From contig SKHV01000109.1 in the NCBI GenBank assembly GCA_007116765.1, forward strand, positions 1 to 19,493: a stretch of 19,493 nucleotides of DNA, read 5' to 3'. The first letter of the stretch is position 1; every line of letters begins with the position of its first letter. Origin of the DNA: Prolixibacteraceae bacterium. GTDB taxonomy: Bacteria > Bacteroidota > Bacteroidia > Bacteroidales > Prolixibacteraceae. The notes beneath the pieces were generated by a model. It was not told the origin of the DNA, ran no database searches, and worked only from the letters and a program-made list of their open reading frames with translations. A program made the translations under genes and the position numbers. This document shows positions 1 to 9,469 of this stretch, one piece after another.

Positions 1-3000
1 GGGTCACGCACCAGAATGCTTACAATTGCTTCGTCGCAACTTGGAGCAGTATCGTTCAAATCGCAAACAGTGTAAATGACGTAGTCTAGGCCAGCATAAT
101 CTTCATGAGGAGTATAAACTACCTGTCCTGTTGTTTCATTGTAGAAAGCCACGCCATTGTCGGGCCCTTCAATAATAACTACCGATGTTGAATCGATGCC
201 ATCGTCCCAGTCGTAATCGTTATCGAGAATTCGAATAGTTACCGGTATGTTGATTAAGGTTGTGGCGGCATCGTTGTTGGCAACAATTGGTTTGTTGGTT
301 GGATTGACTGTAATTACAAGCTTCGCAAAATCGATGTTCCCGGTGTTTGCGCTAACCGAATAATAAAGGCTGTCTGTTCCGTTGAAATTGTCGTGTGGCT
401 GATAAGTAACTGTCCACGTGTCGGGGTTGTAATGAGCAGTTCCGTTTTTTGGGAAAACTTTTATGTCAACCGAAAGCGGATTTGGATTAAAGCCATTTAA
501 GGTATCGTTTTCAAGTATGTTAACATCAACGGGAATTCGTTGCATTGTTTCGGCATAATCGTCTTGCGCACCAAAACCATCGTCTTGAACAATAACGTTC
601 ACAATTACATAAGCTCTTTCTCCTTCGAAATCGCTCAATGAATATACAAATTCGTCAATTCCTGTAAAAAGGGAATCCGGCGCATAGGTTATATTTGAAT
701 TTTGGCTGTTGATTGTTCCATTACCAGGGTGTTGTGCAATTTCGAGCGACCCGGGGTCAATACCATCATCAATATCTTCTACCTGATTAAAATAATTGAA
801 CGGAACCGGGGTGTTTACATTGGTTCGCAGCAGTAAATTTGTGGCTTCGGGTGGAAGGTTTACAGGAGTTACTTCGATATACAGCCATGCATTGTCGCAA
901 TACACAGGCATTCCCTCGTCGCAAATGTAGTATTGGAGGCTGTCGGAGCCGTTGAAGTTTTCGTTGGGAGTGTAATAAATTTCGCCGGTAGCGCTGTTCA
1001 CAAAAGCCCTTCCGTTATGGGGCTGAACATCAATCCTTAGCGAACCGTAATCGAAATTATCGTCGGGGTTAATGTCGTTTGCTACTACATTGTGCACTAG
1101 ATATGTGTTTTGTGGTATGGTGTCATAATCGTCGATGGCTTCAATAGGATCGTTAATGCCAATAAATTCAGCAATTATAAACGCTTCACCTTCTGCACCA
1201 TGAATATCGCTTACCACGTAAGCAAACCCTTCACTAATAAACTCGTTGGGTTTAATGGTTTGTGCTCGCTCAATGCTGGGAGTGAATGTAAATTCTCCGT
1301 TTTGGTTCCAAGTAATTGTTCCGTATTCTCCATTTACTATACCTGTAATGTCATTTTCAATACTATTGAGCGAAATCGGGTCGCCTTCAAAGTCGTATAC
1401 GCTGTGTGGGATAATTGTGGTGTCGAGAGGTGCGTATATTAATTCGTTTTCAAACCTTATGATTACATTATCGGCAACAGGAGGATAATTAATCCCTTTT
1501 ATGTCGATGTATATGCTTGATGATGCCGACGCCATGTGGTTGTCGATTACCGTGAAGCTGAAATAGTCGCGTATGCTGTCGTCGGGAGCAATAGCCCTGG
1601 CAATCAGCGGGTCGGGCTGATACGTAAAGCTTCCATTATTATTCCAGGTGAGTACGCCAAAGCCCTGTTCGCTAACGGCAACGTTTTGGGGCGATTCGTT
1701 CACGTGAGTAACCTGCGTAACCTGCCCATCAATGTCGCTTGAATTGGCCATCATGTTCATGTCCGATTCGGCTTCAACAATAATTGGGTTCACATCGAAG
1801 GTTGAATAGTACATGGGGCGGGCAATAGGCGGGTTGTTTAGTCCATGAATGCTGATTGTTATTTTTGCGGTATCGCGGCCAGCGGGGTGTGGGTCGGCAA
1901 CCACAAAAACAAATACAACATCTACTGTGTCGCCCATAGGTATTGTGGCTGTTTTTTCACGGTTGTTCACAAAGGTATAGCTGCCGTTAGTTTCCCAGTT
2001 CAGGGTACCGTAGCCGTTCACATCAACAGTAGTTTTATTGCTTGAGCCGTTCACTTCGGTTATTCGCATTGCATCACCATCTACATCGTAGGCATTAGTT
2101 AACATGGCAATATCGCTCCCTAAAGGTGCTGGAACAATCAATGAGTCTTCGGGTATGCTTATATATATATCCTGAGCCACCGGTGGATCATTTCTTCCTG
2201 TAATTATTACAATAAGATTAGCTGTTGAGGTGGCATTGTGCGTGTCGCTTATAGTAAAGGGTATGGTGTCCCTTACCTGTTCTCCAATTTTAAGCGAATC
2301 GAGAGTTTCGTACAGCGTATAAGTAGCTTCTCCATCGGGAAAATAAGCGAGTGTTCCGAATATTCCGTTGTATATTGCGGGAGGGTTATTGTCTGGAATG
2401 ACTACCGAAATGGGGTCGCCGTCAATATCAAAGGAATTAATAAGAAGACCATTTTCATTGGGATAAATATTGGTAATGGTATCTTTTTCATAAATTCCAA
2501 TAAGCACATCGATAGCAGTTGGTGGATAATTCACGCCCACTATCGTAATTACAAGGGTGTCGGTGTCAGTTTCTCCAAGTCTGTCGGAAATTGTATAGGG
2601 AAACTTTTCATATTCGTTGGCATCTCTTGGTATTGATGCCGTTGCTTCGTGGTTGATGTAGTATGTGAAATTTCCAAATTCATCCCAAATTAAGTGGCCG
2701 AATTCTCCAACCACTTCACCTGAAATATCTCCATTTATATCAAGCAGCATAATTGAATCACCACGATCCACATCGTAGTCGTTGGCTAAAATGCTTTGTA
2801 CGCTTGTTATACTTTCCATGTTTTGCATTATTGTAATGCTGTCGGCAACTGCTACCGGAGGGTCGTTTTCGCCTTGTATTATGAGCACAAGCCATGCATT
2901 GCCGTTTTCACCTTCGGTATCCGAAATTCGGTAAGGTATCAGGTCAGTTATTACATCGTGGTGCGAAAGGGTGTCAAGACCTTGCCTAATATCATCGTGA

Positions 3001-3905
3001 ACGTATCGGTTGTACGTGAAGTACCCTTCTGCATCCCAGTCGAAAGCAGCATACCTTGTATTTACAGGACTTTGAGTGTTATTGTTGAAGCGGGTTACCC
3101 ATATTTGTTCGCTGTCTACATCGTAATCGTTATCGAGCAAGGACCATTCGGGGCTAATAATCAAATCGTTTTCCGATACGTATAATGTATCGTTTACAGC
3201 CACAGGGGGGTCGTTAATCCCTGAAATAATTATTACTATCAATGCTTCGTCGGTGGCTAGCGAATCGTCGCTAATGGTGTATGTGTATTCAACTTTGATA
3301 CTTTGCCCGGCACTTAGGGTGTCAATGTTTTGAGTGATTTCAAAAGTACATTCGCCATCCGAATTCCAGGATAACTGGCTAAAATCATTAACATGAACAG
3401 GCGAAACTGCACTGCCTTCAATCAAAGTCATGAAAATTTCATCGCCTTCATCGATATCATAATCGTTATCGAGTGCATTGAATGAGGTAGAAATATCTTT
3501 TTCGGTAATTCTTATTGTGTCGTTAATGGCTGTTGGCGGGTTGTTGCGGCCTATTATGCGGAAAATGATGTAGGCTTCTTGTGAAATGTCAGTTCCATCA
3601 GTTATTGTATATCGGAATATTTCTTCAACTACTTGTCCGCCTGCCAGCTTTTGAGTGTTTGCGTAGTTTTCCCTAAATGTCCATGTGCCTGCAGTATTCC
3701 AAATAAGCGAGCCGTAGCCTTTTTCTCCTTGTACTGTTCGGGCCACATTCCCGTTCACGCGGTGCACGGTATATGTATCGTAAATGTCAAGATCGTAATC
3801 GTTATCCAGTATATTTTGATATCCTTCCATGGAATGATTTACCATATCAAAAGCTTCGTAAACTACAAATGTGTCGTTTACCGCAACAGGCGCTTGGTTA
3901 ATATA
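1..3905 (-). repeat. Array of about 12 VCBS/tandem-95-type repeats within the giant protein
   Basis: Repeat boundaries are marked by linkers such as QAPVAVND, NNPPTAIND, NDPPVAVND, NYPPTAID and NKPIVANND, read on the minus strand near 3898, 3530, 3195, 2850, 2520, 2180, 1835, 1485, 1155, 860, 560 and 280. The first eight units are about 110-123 residues each and carry a G.YG.L.WN.DG.FTY core typical of VCBS repeats. The last four are shorter (about 93-100 residues) with the YTP..NF.G.DS...Y pattern of tandem-95 units. Aspartate clusters (LDNDYD, NSFDIDGDP, NSSDIDG) suggest Ca2+-stiffened joints. Unit number is approximate because the last one is cut by the window edge. Confidence 0.75.
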
Positions 3906-6900
3906 GTTGATTATGACCCTCGCGTTTTGTTCTGCAAAATTATATCCGTCGTAGGCATTCCATTGAAATGTGATTTGGCCATTGAAATTTTGAGCAGGTG
4001 AATATGAGAATATCCGGTTGAGGTTGTCAATTTCGATTGAGGTTATCAGGTGTGGATAGTTTGAAAGCAGCTCATCATTAAACGACAATGTTCCTGCACT
4101 TGCCGGAGCCGGAGCTGTGAAAATCCACAAGCTGTCGAAATCTAAGGATGATCCCAGTACACTTTTAATGGCTGCTATGAAATTGGCCCGGGTAATAGTG
4201 GCAATTTCGTCTTTATTCAGGTTGAATACTATATCATTTAGAACAGGAGGATCGGGATTTTCAATTACTTCAATATTAATTATTCCTGTGTTTAATGACC
4301 AATCGTAACCGTCGTAGGCATTCCAGTAGCTCCATGTATTGCCATGCCAATTTTCAGCGGGGAAAAATGTGAGCAGGTGAATTTCAGAAAATGGAATCTG
4401 TGCGTTAAGTATGTATGGCTGACCGTTAAAGTAGAATGTTCCATTATTTGCATTCGATTCAATTCTGATGTATTCCATGCTTTGTCCGGGGTCTGCCGGT
4501 TCAAAGTGACTTGTAAATTCTTCGGCGGTAAAAGTATATTCGCGGTCTTCAACAAGCAGTATGCTAAAATTGTCGAGAATCGGGGGGTTGTTCAGGATGC
4601 TGAAGACTTGAGAAGTGGTGTCAATGCACCCTATGCTGTTCGTTACAATTAACGATACTTCATTATTGTCAATAATGTTAGAATAGCCAATATGGGTGGG
4701 ATTACTCTCGTTGCTTTGAGAGGGGCTGCCGTTGCCAAAGTTCCAGTTCCAATTGGTAAAGTCAGTGCCTGCATCGGTGACCGATTGGTCTGAAAAATCA
4801 ACAGTACTGCCCCGGAATACGGGTTGCGGGTCGTATCCGAAGGCAGCCTGAAGATTGCTGATTTCTACTGTGCGTGAAGTAGAATCGGTACAAAATTTAT
4901 CGTCGGTTACTTTGTGTATTACGTGTATTTCTTGTCCTTTGTGATTATTAGTATAGGTGTATTTTTCTGTTGTATTGCCTTCGGTATATCCGTCTCCAAA
5001 ATCCCATTCGTACTTCACTATATGTGAGCGCTGCCCGGCTTGGGCATTGCTTATTGCATCAATTGTTTGCCACGGACATATAAAACCATCCTGATTCGTA
5101 AGGTCGAAGTCAGACGTAACATCGTTGCGAATAATGTGAATGCTGTTTGCTTTAGTTAAAGTATCGCTACATCCCAGCTCGTTAAAAACAATCAATTCGG
5201 GGCTGAAAATCCCTTGATTCGAATATGCAAAAGTTGGGTTCTGTTCTGTTGATGAATCGTTAAGCGATGTGCCAAAAAGCCAATTCCAGCTTTGAATTCC
5301 ATATTCGGGGTCGGGCGAATGACTGAGATCAGTAAATTGTAAAGGTGCCCCTACACAAATGGTGTCGAGGTTTGTGGTAAAGTTGGGAACAGGGGCTGTA
5401 CTTGTATATACAGCTCCTAATGAGGGGTTGCTGTATTCGTATTGACCACAAACCAGATCGGTTAGAATTACCTTAGGTGTTCTGTAGCCAAGAGTATCGT
5501 AAGTAAAGTCAATTTTGAAATTAGTGGCGTTATCAAGAACCGTATCTTTTCTGATTTCGCCGGTACCGAAATACCATTCAATGTAATCTACCCTGTTCAT
5601 GTTTTTCATTTCGAGGTTTACAGAGTATGGTGCACATCCCGGAGTGTTATCGTAGGTAAGTTCCCCATAAGCTCCGTCGACAGTTATGAAGTTGTTTTTT
5701 CTAATTTGTCGGGTGCAGCCTCCTCTGAAAGCAACAGTGAGGGTAACTGCATAGCTTCCTGGTAATAGGTACATGTTTTCAGGTTCGCGCTCGTTCGAGG
5801 TGTTGCCGTCACCAAAATCCCACAGGTAACTTAAAACATCATCGTCGTTTGCAAAGGGAGAAAAGTGTGCAATTGAAGGAGCACAGCCAATGTTTCTTTC
5901 AGCTGCGCTAAAATCGGCAGTGGCGTCTATAATTCTTATTTCTTTATCGAAAATTTTGGTGCACCCGTCGGGAGCTTCGGCTGTAAGTGTGATAATGTAT
6001 TTTCCTGCACTTGCAAAAGTGTGCGAAACGGTTTGATTAATAGTAGTTGTTATGTCGATGCTGCCATTCCCTTCAAAATCCCAATGATAATTGCGTATGT
6101 TGCCGGTTGAGGTATTATTGATATCTACTTGGGAGTTGCTGCAAAAAACCGTGTCGTTGAGTTCGAACAGGGGTTCAAATTGAATTATTTCGAAGAGATC
6201 GGGCTTTTCGATAGTGGTAGCGCAGCCCTCTGAATCGGTAACGGTATATGAAACCGAAATTGTGTCGGCTTGGGTATAAGTATTTGTGGCATTGCGTGTG
6301 CTGGCTGTTTGTCCGTCGCCAAACTGCCAGTAATAAACACTAGGTTCGGCGGTGTCGAACGATGGTTTTGAGATAATGCCATTGAACGAAACTTCCGTGT
6401 TGAGACATACCTGCGGTGGGGTATAGCTGAAGTCAACAATAGGTCCGCTTGCCGATATGAAATTTTCTTTCAATATATTGAAGTTGCAGCCGCCTTCTTC
6501 TTCAAAAAGTCTTACAGAGTATAGCCCGGGTTGTTGAAAAGTGTATTGCACATTACTTGCAGACGATACGATTGTGTCAATAACAATCCCGTTTTGTATG
6601 AAATGCCAAACTAAATCACCGGGATTGTAGTTATCGCCTGCAATACTCGATGAAAATTCCTGACTGAAGTTAACGGTCAAGGGGGCACAACCGCTGGTTT
6701 TATCGGCAGAAACAATGTCTTCTGCTTCGTCGAACAAGTAAATGCTTATTTCATCGGTGTAGGTGTCGCTGCAACCTGTATTCGGGTTGGATACCGTAAG
6801 CGTTACGGTGTAGGTTCCGGTTTGATTGTATTCGTGTAGCGGAGATTCCGATGTATTGAATGTGGTAATTGTTCCGTCGCCAAAATTCCAGGTAAAAGTA

Positions 6901-9218
6901 GTTCCGGCATCGGAGTATTTACTTTGATTTTCGAAAGATGCTAAAAATGGAGGATCATTGCAGTAGGGGTTTTGTGAGGGTGTAAAACGTGCTAAGGGTT
7001 CGTTCACTCTTACTAAGTCAAACATTTCAAATTCTACCGATTCACATCCAAAGCGACTTGCAATGAAGCTGAAATCCATATAACCGGTGTCGGTTGGCTG
7101 ATAAAAAAATAATTCGGGAGAATCCTCTAGGTTTAAAATATCAACTGATCCTTGTGGTGTATTGACCCTAATTTGTTCAGTGCCCTCGGTAAAGTGAATG
7201 TTTAGATCTACACCCTGACTGAAACACATATCGCCGTCCTGAATAATCTCAACGCCGGTTATTTCGGGAGGCTCGGTAAGGCTTACTGCATTATTTGCAG
7301 TTGTTGTGTACGTGCACCCCGTAGAGGTATTTACGCTAAGGCTTACATTATAAACACCTTGCCCGGTGTAAGAGTGACTGGTGGTTTCTCCGGAGCCGGT
7401 TTGGCCGTCTCCGAAATTCCAAGTGAAGCTGGTCGCATTTTCAAATGGTGAATCAAAATTAGCCTGAAAAATAATGTTTTGGCCGGTAAAGCAACCGGAA
7501 TATTCTCCACTAACACTAAAACTCAGTGAGGGGCGTTGTAAGAAAATGCTTTTCTCAATTATAGTTTGGCAACCGTTACTGCTTTCAACTATTAATTTTA
7601 TGTTTTGCGTTCCGGCCTGGCTAAAGCTGTGTTCAAATGAAGCATTGTTGCTAATAAGTGTTTCCGAAATAGGCGATACCAAATACCATTGTTGGCCTGT
7701 AATTGGGCTTCCGATATTCGAAACGGATGTATTCTGAAACTCTACATTAAAAGCTCGTTGATCACAATCATAACTTACCTGATAATCAAAATCGGCAAGA
7801 ATATCTTCTACATTCAACGTTTTGATGACCTGACGTGTGCAACCGTCGCTAAAAAGTACGGTTAATTTCACCGGATATGTTCCCGGGGCTGTAAGCTGGT
7901 GTGTGAAATTTTGTGAGTGGCTGTTTATTTCGCCGTTATTTCCAATGTCCCAACTGTATTCAATTACTTCGGGCGAAGTGATTGCCGATAACTCAATAGT
8001 TTCGCCCAGGCAATAGCGAGGTTCAATATTAAAATCGGCAGTATTGTTGCTGTTGAAAGTTATAGTTTCGCTGTATGGCTCTGACTGGCATCCGTTGCTT
8101 GATGAGTTTTGAAGAGTTACTGTATATTCTCCGGCTTGAGTAAAGTTGTATATTAGAGTATCGTTATTTACTCCTTGGTTTTGTCCGTCAACAGTCCATA
8201 TGTAATTAGTAATTTGCCCGTCTGAGATTTCTGTTCGATCGATAAACATAGTGGGCGAGGGGCTGCAACTGTTTGCTTTTGTGTAGGTGAAAAATGCTTT
8301 GGGTTTTTCAAAAATTTTAAGAGGTGCGGCTTGCGTGTTTTGTTGATAGCAACCGTATTGATCCATTACGCGAAGATTCACTCTGTAATCGCCTGAGGGC
8401 AGATATTGTGTTTCTGTTTCGCGATTTAATGTGTAATGCCCGGGAACTCCCGATATGTGCCAGCTGTAGTACTCTTCGGCTCCACCTGTAACCCCGTTTA
8501 CACTTGCCGGGCCACCATCCGAAATAAGTGTGGCTGCATGAGGTTCACAGCCAGTTGAAATGTCTCTGATTATGGGTTGAGGGCGCGGATAAATTGTGAT
8601 TGTTTCGCCATGGGTTCGCTCGTTGGGCTGGTTTTTATTAATGGTTAGCCTCACATTATAATTTCCGGGTTGGTTGAAGATGACATTTGGATCTTCCTCT
8701 GATGAAGGAGCATCGCCGTTTCCAAAGTCCCATTCGTATGAATTGCCAACTACTCCCTTCGAAAGGTTTGTAAAGCTTATACTTCGGAAATTACACCCCA
8801 TTTGGGTGTTCATGGTAAAGGCGGCATAGGTTGAATTTTCGGGGTGTACCTTTATGGTGAAATTGGTTGAGCGGCTGAGTATGCCGTCGCTAGCATTTAC
8901 TGTAATGGTGTGCGGTGTGGCAGTGGCCGCTGTGGGCGTGCCCGATAAAGTGCGAGTTGCTGCATCGTAACTTAACCAAGCAGGCAGGTTATTTAATGAA
9001 TATGTGAGCGGATCGTTGTTTTCGTCTTTAAAAGCATTGGCCGGTATGGTGTATGTAAATAGGCTGTTTACTTCGGCGTGTTGGTTGCTTACGCCCACGT
9101 CGAGTACAGGTGGCAGATTAATGTTTTGTGCTGATGTATATAACGAAAACCCCGGCAGAGTGATAATAATTATCAGCCAGATCAATCTACACCAGTTTAC
9201 TTTTCCGCACAGTTTCAT
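1..9218 (-). CDS. Giant secreted multidomain surface protein/adhesin (PKD + cadherin/VCBS repeats), C-terminus outside window
   Basis: One frame stays open from the ATG at 9218 to the left edge, giving at least 3,072 residues. I checked the frame codon by codon at several points, and it reads as coherent domains throughout. Residues 1-30 form a signal peptide (basic start, core WLIIIITLPGF, cleavage probably after TSA). Residues about 33-130 are a cadherin/dystroglycan-like Ig domain (DENNDPLTYSL, LSGTP). About 131-1540 hold roughly 16 PKD-type units. About 1540-1775 are two cadherin-like domains sharing WNAYDGY. From about 1775 onward come roughly 12 VCBS/tandem-95-like units with NDPPVAVND linkers and Asp-rich LDNDYD motifs, which probably bind calcium. 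Such proteins are usually extended cell-surface adhesins or gliding-associated proteins. In this phylum they are commonly exported by the type IX system through a C-terminal sorting domain, which would lie outside the window, so that route is inference. There is no Shine-Dalgarno before the start, as is common here. Exact function and substrate are unknown. Confidence 0.9.
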   Translation of the reverse strand, partial: MKLCGKVNWCRLIWLIIIITLPGFSLYTSAQNINLPPVLDVGVSNQHAEVNSLFTYTIPANAFKDENNDPLTYSLNNLPAWLSYDAATRTLSGTPTAATATPHTITVNASDGILSRSTNFTIKVHPENSTYAAFTMNTQMGCNFRSISFTNLSKGVVGNSYEWDFGNGDAPSSEEDPNVIFNQPGNYNVRLTINKNQPNERTHGETITIYPRPQPIIRDISTGCEPHAATLISDGGPASVNGVTGGAEEYYSWHISGVPGHYTLNRETETQYLPSGDYRVNLRVMDQYGCYQQNTQAAPLKIFEKPKAFFTYTKANSCSPSPTMFIDRTEISDGQITNYIWTVDGQNQGVNNDTLIYNFTQAGEYTVTLQNSSSNGCQSEPYSETITFNSNNTADFNIEPRYCLGETIELSAITSPEVIEYSWDIGNNGEINSHSQNFTHQLTAPGTYPVKLTVLFSDGCTRQVIKTLNVEDILADFDYQVSYDCDQRAFNVEFQNTSVSNIGSPITGQQWYLVSPISETLISNNASFEHSFSQAGTQNIKLIVESSNGCQTIIEKSIFLQRPSLSFSVSGEYSGCFTGQNIIFQANFDSPFENATSFTWNFGDGQTGSGETTSHSYTGQGVYNVSLSVNTSTGCTYTTTANNAVSLTEPPEITGVEIIQDGDMCFSQGVDLNIHFTEGTEQIRVNTPQGSVDILNLEDSPELFFYQPTDTGYMDFSFIASRFGCESVEFEMFDLVRVNEPLARFTPSQNPYCNDPPFLASFENQSKYSDAGTTFTWNFGDGTITTFNTSESPLHEYNQTGTYTVTLTVSNPNTGCSDTYTDEISIYLFDEAEDIVSADKTSGCAPLTVNFSQEFSSSIAGDNYNPGDLVWHFIQNGIVIDTIVSSASNVQYTFQQPGLYSVRLFEEEGGCNFNILKENFISASGPIVDFSYTPPQVCLNTEVSFNGIISKPSFDTAEPSVYYWQFGDGQTASTRNATNTYTQADTISVSYTVTDSEGCATTIEKPDLFEIIQFEPLFELNDTVFCSNSQVDINNTSTGNIRNYHWDFEGNGSIDITTTINQTVSHTFASAGKYIITLTAEAPDGCTKIFDKEIRIIDATADFSAAERNIGCAPSIAHFSPFANDDDVLSYLWDFGDGNTSNEREPENMYLLPGSYAVTLTVAFRGGCTRQIRKNNFITVDGAYGELTYDNTPGCAPYSVNLEMKNMNRVDYIEWYFGTGEIRKDTVLDNATNFKIDFTYDTLGYRTPKVILTDLVCGQYEYSNPSLGAVYTSTAPVPNFTTNLDTICVGAPLQFTDLSHSPDPEYGIQSWNWLFGTSLNDSSTEQNPTFAYSNQGIFSPELIVFNELGCSDTLTKANSIHIIRNDVTSDFDLTNQDGFICPWQTIDAISNAQAGQRSHIVKYEWDFGDGYTEGNTTEKYTYTNNHKGQEIHVIHKVTDDKFCTDSTSRTVEISNLQAAFGYDPQPVFRGSTVDFSDQSVTDAGTDFTNWNWNFGNGSPSQSNESNPTHIGYSNIIDNNEVSLIVTNSIGCIDTTSQVFSILNNPPILDNFSILLVEDREYTFTAEEFTSHFEPADPGQSMEYIRIESNANNGTFYFNGQPYILNAQIPFSEIHLLTFFPAENWHGNTWSYWNAYDGYDWSLNTGIINIEVIENPDPPVLNDIVFNLNKDEIATITRANFIAAIKSVLGSSLDFDSLWIFTAPAPASAGTLSFNDELLSNYPHLITSIEIDNLNRIFSYSPAQNFNGQITFQWNAYDGYNFAEQNARVIINYINQAPVAVNDTFVVYEAFDMVNHSMEGYQNILDNDYDLDIYDTYTVHRVNGNVARTVQGEKGYGSLIWNTAGTWTFRENYANTQKLAGGQVVEEIFRYTITDGTDISQEAYIIFRIIGRNNPPTAINDTIRITEKDISTSFNALDNDYDIDEGDEIFMTLIEGSAVSPVHVNDFSQLSWNSDGECTFEITQNIDTLSAGQSIKVEYTYTISDDSLATDEALIVIIISGINDPPVAVNDTLYVSENDLIISPEWSLLDNDYDVDSEQIWVTRFNNNTQSPVNTRYAAFDWDAEGYFTYNRYVHDDIRQGLDTLSHHDVITDLIPYRISDTEGENGNAWLVLIIQGENDPPVAVADSITIMQNMESITSVQSILANDYDVDRGDSIMLLDINGDISGEVVGEFGHLIWDEFGNFTYYINHEATASIPRDANEYEKFPYTISDRLGETDTDTLVITIVGVNYPPTAIDVLIGIYEKDTITNIYPNENGLLINSFDIDGDPISVVIPDNNPPAIYNGIFGTLAYFPDGEATYTLYETLDSLKIGEQVRDTIPFTISDTHNATSTANLIVIITGRNDPPVAQDIYISIPEDSLIVPAPLGSDIAMLTNAYDVDGDAMRITEVNGSSNKTTVDVNGYGTLNWETNGSYTFVNNREKTATIPMGDTVDVVFVFVVADPHPAGRDTAKITISIHGLNNPPIARPMYYSTFDVNPIIVEAESDMNMMANSSDIDGQVTQVTHVNESPQNVAVSEQGFGVLTWNNNGSFTYQPDPLIARAIAPDDSIRDYFSFTVIDNHMASASSSIYIDIKGINYPPVADNVIIRFENELIYAPLDTTIIPHSVYDFEGDPISLNSIENDITGIVNGEYGTITWNQNGEFTFTPSIERAQTIKPNEFISEGFAYVVSDIHGAEGEAFIIAEFIGINDPIEAIDDYDTIPQNTYLVHNVVANDINPDDNFDYGSLRIDVQPHNGRAFVNSATGEIYYTPNENFNGSDSLQYYICDEGMPVYCDNAWLYIEVTPVNLPPEATNLLLRTNVNTPVPFNYFNQVEDIDDGIDPGSLEIAQHPGNGTINSQNSNITYAPDSLFTGIDEFVYSLSDFEGERAYVIVNVIVQDDGFGAQDDYAETMQRIPVDVNILENDTLNGFNPNPLSVDIKVFPKNGTAHYNPDTWTVTYQPHDNFNGTDSLYYSVSANTGNIDFAKLVITVNPTNKPIVANNDAATTLINIPVTIRILDNDYDWDDGIDSTSVVIIEGPDNGVAFYNETTGQVVYTPHEDYAGLDYVIYTVCDLNDTAPSCDEAIVSILVRD
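3905..4600 (-). repeat. Two cadherin-like domains between the PKD and VCBS arrays
   Basis: Two related units of about 115-120 residues start with ILLVEDREYTFTAEEF and VFNLNKDEIATITRANF, and each ends in a WNAYDGY motif followed by a beta-strand. The DNA encoding WNAYDGY is identical over 17 bp in both (3946-3962 and 4309-4325). This points to a duplicated pair. The family (RapA2/cadherin-like) is my best guess from pattern only. Confidence 0.6.
4600..8830 (-). repeat. Array of about 16 PKD-type domains within the giant protein
   Basis: Units of about 85-90 residues each begin near a conserved Cys (for example SAGCxP) and centre on the PKD signature WxFGxG, ending in a GTYTVTLTV-type strand and GC. 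About ten units have a clear signature: YEWDFGNG near 8730, WNFGDGQ near 7410, WNFGDGT near 6880, WQFGDGQ near 6320, WDFEGNG near 6080, WDFGDGN near 5810, WYFGTG near 5570, WLFGTS near 5280, WDFGDGY near 5000 and WNFGNGS near 4740. About six others keep the spacing but not the motif, and one near 7020-7270 is very degenerate. PKD domains are extracellular spacer or binding modules. Here the array probably works as a stalk. Confidence 0.8.
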
Positions 9219-9466
9219 TTATGCTTAATCTTGTTTAGCAACCCCTTTTCCGCAACACAGGGTTTAATAGTTGTTTGTAGAAAACTACAATGCCCTCTTT
9301 TATAACAAAAAGCTAAAATATAAAAAACTATTTAAGTGAAGAAATTTTAATGTTTTAATTAATTGTTTTATTGGAAATTAATTGAAGTGATGATATTGAT
9401 TTGTCAAATGATTAAGGGTGTTGGTCATAATATATTTTGTATTGGTCATTTAAATAGAGTTGTTGG
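9219..9466. promoter_or_regulatory. AT-rich intergenic region and probable 5' leader of the giant gene
   Basis: This gap of about 250 bp separates the giant gene from the upstream CotH-like gene. Read toward the giant gene it holds two weak potential hairpins: a 6-bp stem with a 4-nt loop (9275-9280 with 9285-9290, TTGTAG/CTACAA) and a 5-bp stem (9240-9244 with 9260-9264, AACCC/GGGTT). No clean TAnnTTTG promoter is visible; the nearest is TAGCTTTTTG (reverse complement of 9306-9315). There is no clear terminator after the CotH-like gene, so read-through is possible. The phased repeats at 9400-9469 are listed separately. Confidence 0.4.
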
Positions 9467-9469
9467 TCA
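9400..9469. repeat. Four direct repeats (TTGGTCA-type) with exact 21-bp period
   Basis: TTTGTCA occurs at 9400-9406, then TTGGTCA at 9421-9427, 9442-9448 and 9463-9469. All are in the same orientation and their starts are exactly 21 bp apart, close to two helical turns, so all copies lie on one face of the DNA. The last three copies are identical. The rightmost overlaps the stop codon of the CotH-like gene. Direct repeats with a period near 21 bp are typical of LytTR-type response-regulator sites, so a binding site controlling the giant gene about 180-250 bp downstream is plausible. The binding protein is inference. Confidence 0.6.

Noticed and set aside
1..4325. Regularly spaced short repeats as a possible CRISPR array
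   Set aside because: Repeats are about 110 codons apart, in frame, and encode conserved protein motifs; no cas genes are present.
1110..9228. Many plus-strand ORFs of 60-130 codons, such as 1110-1442, 2238-2636 and 3633-4001
   Set aside because: They lie antisense to the continuous giant frame, show no domain or signal features and have residue composition of back-translated repeats.
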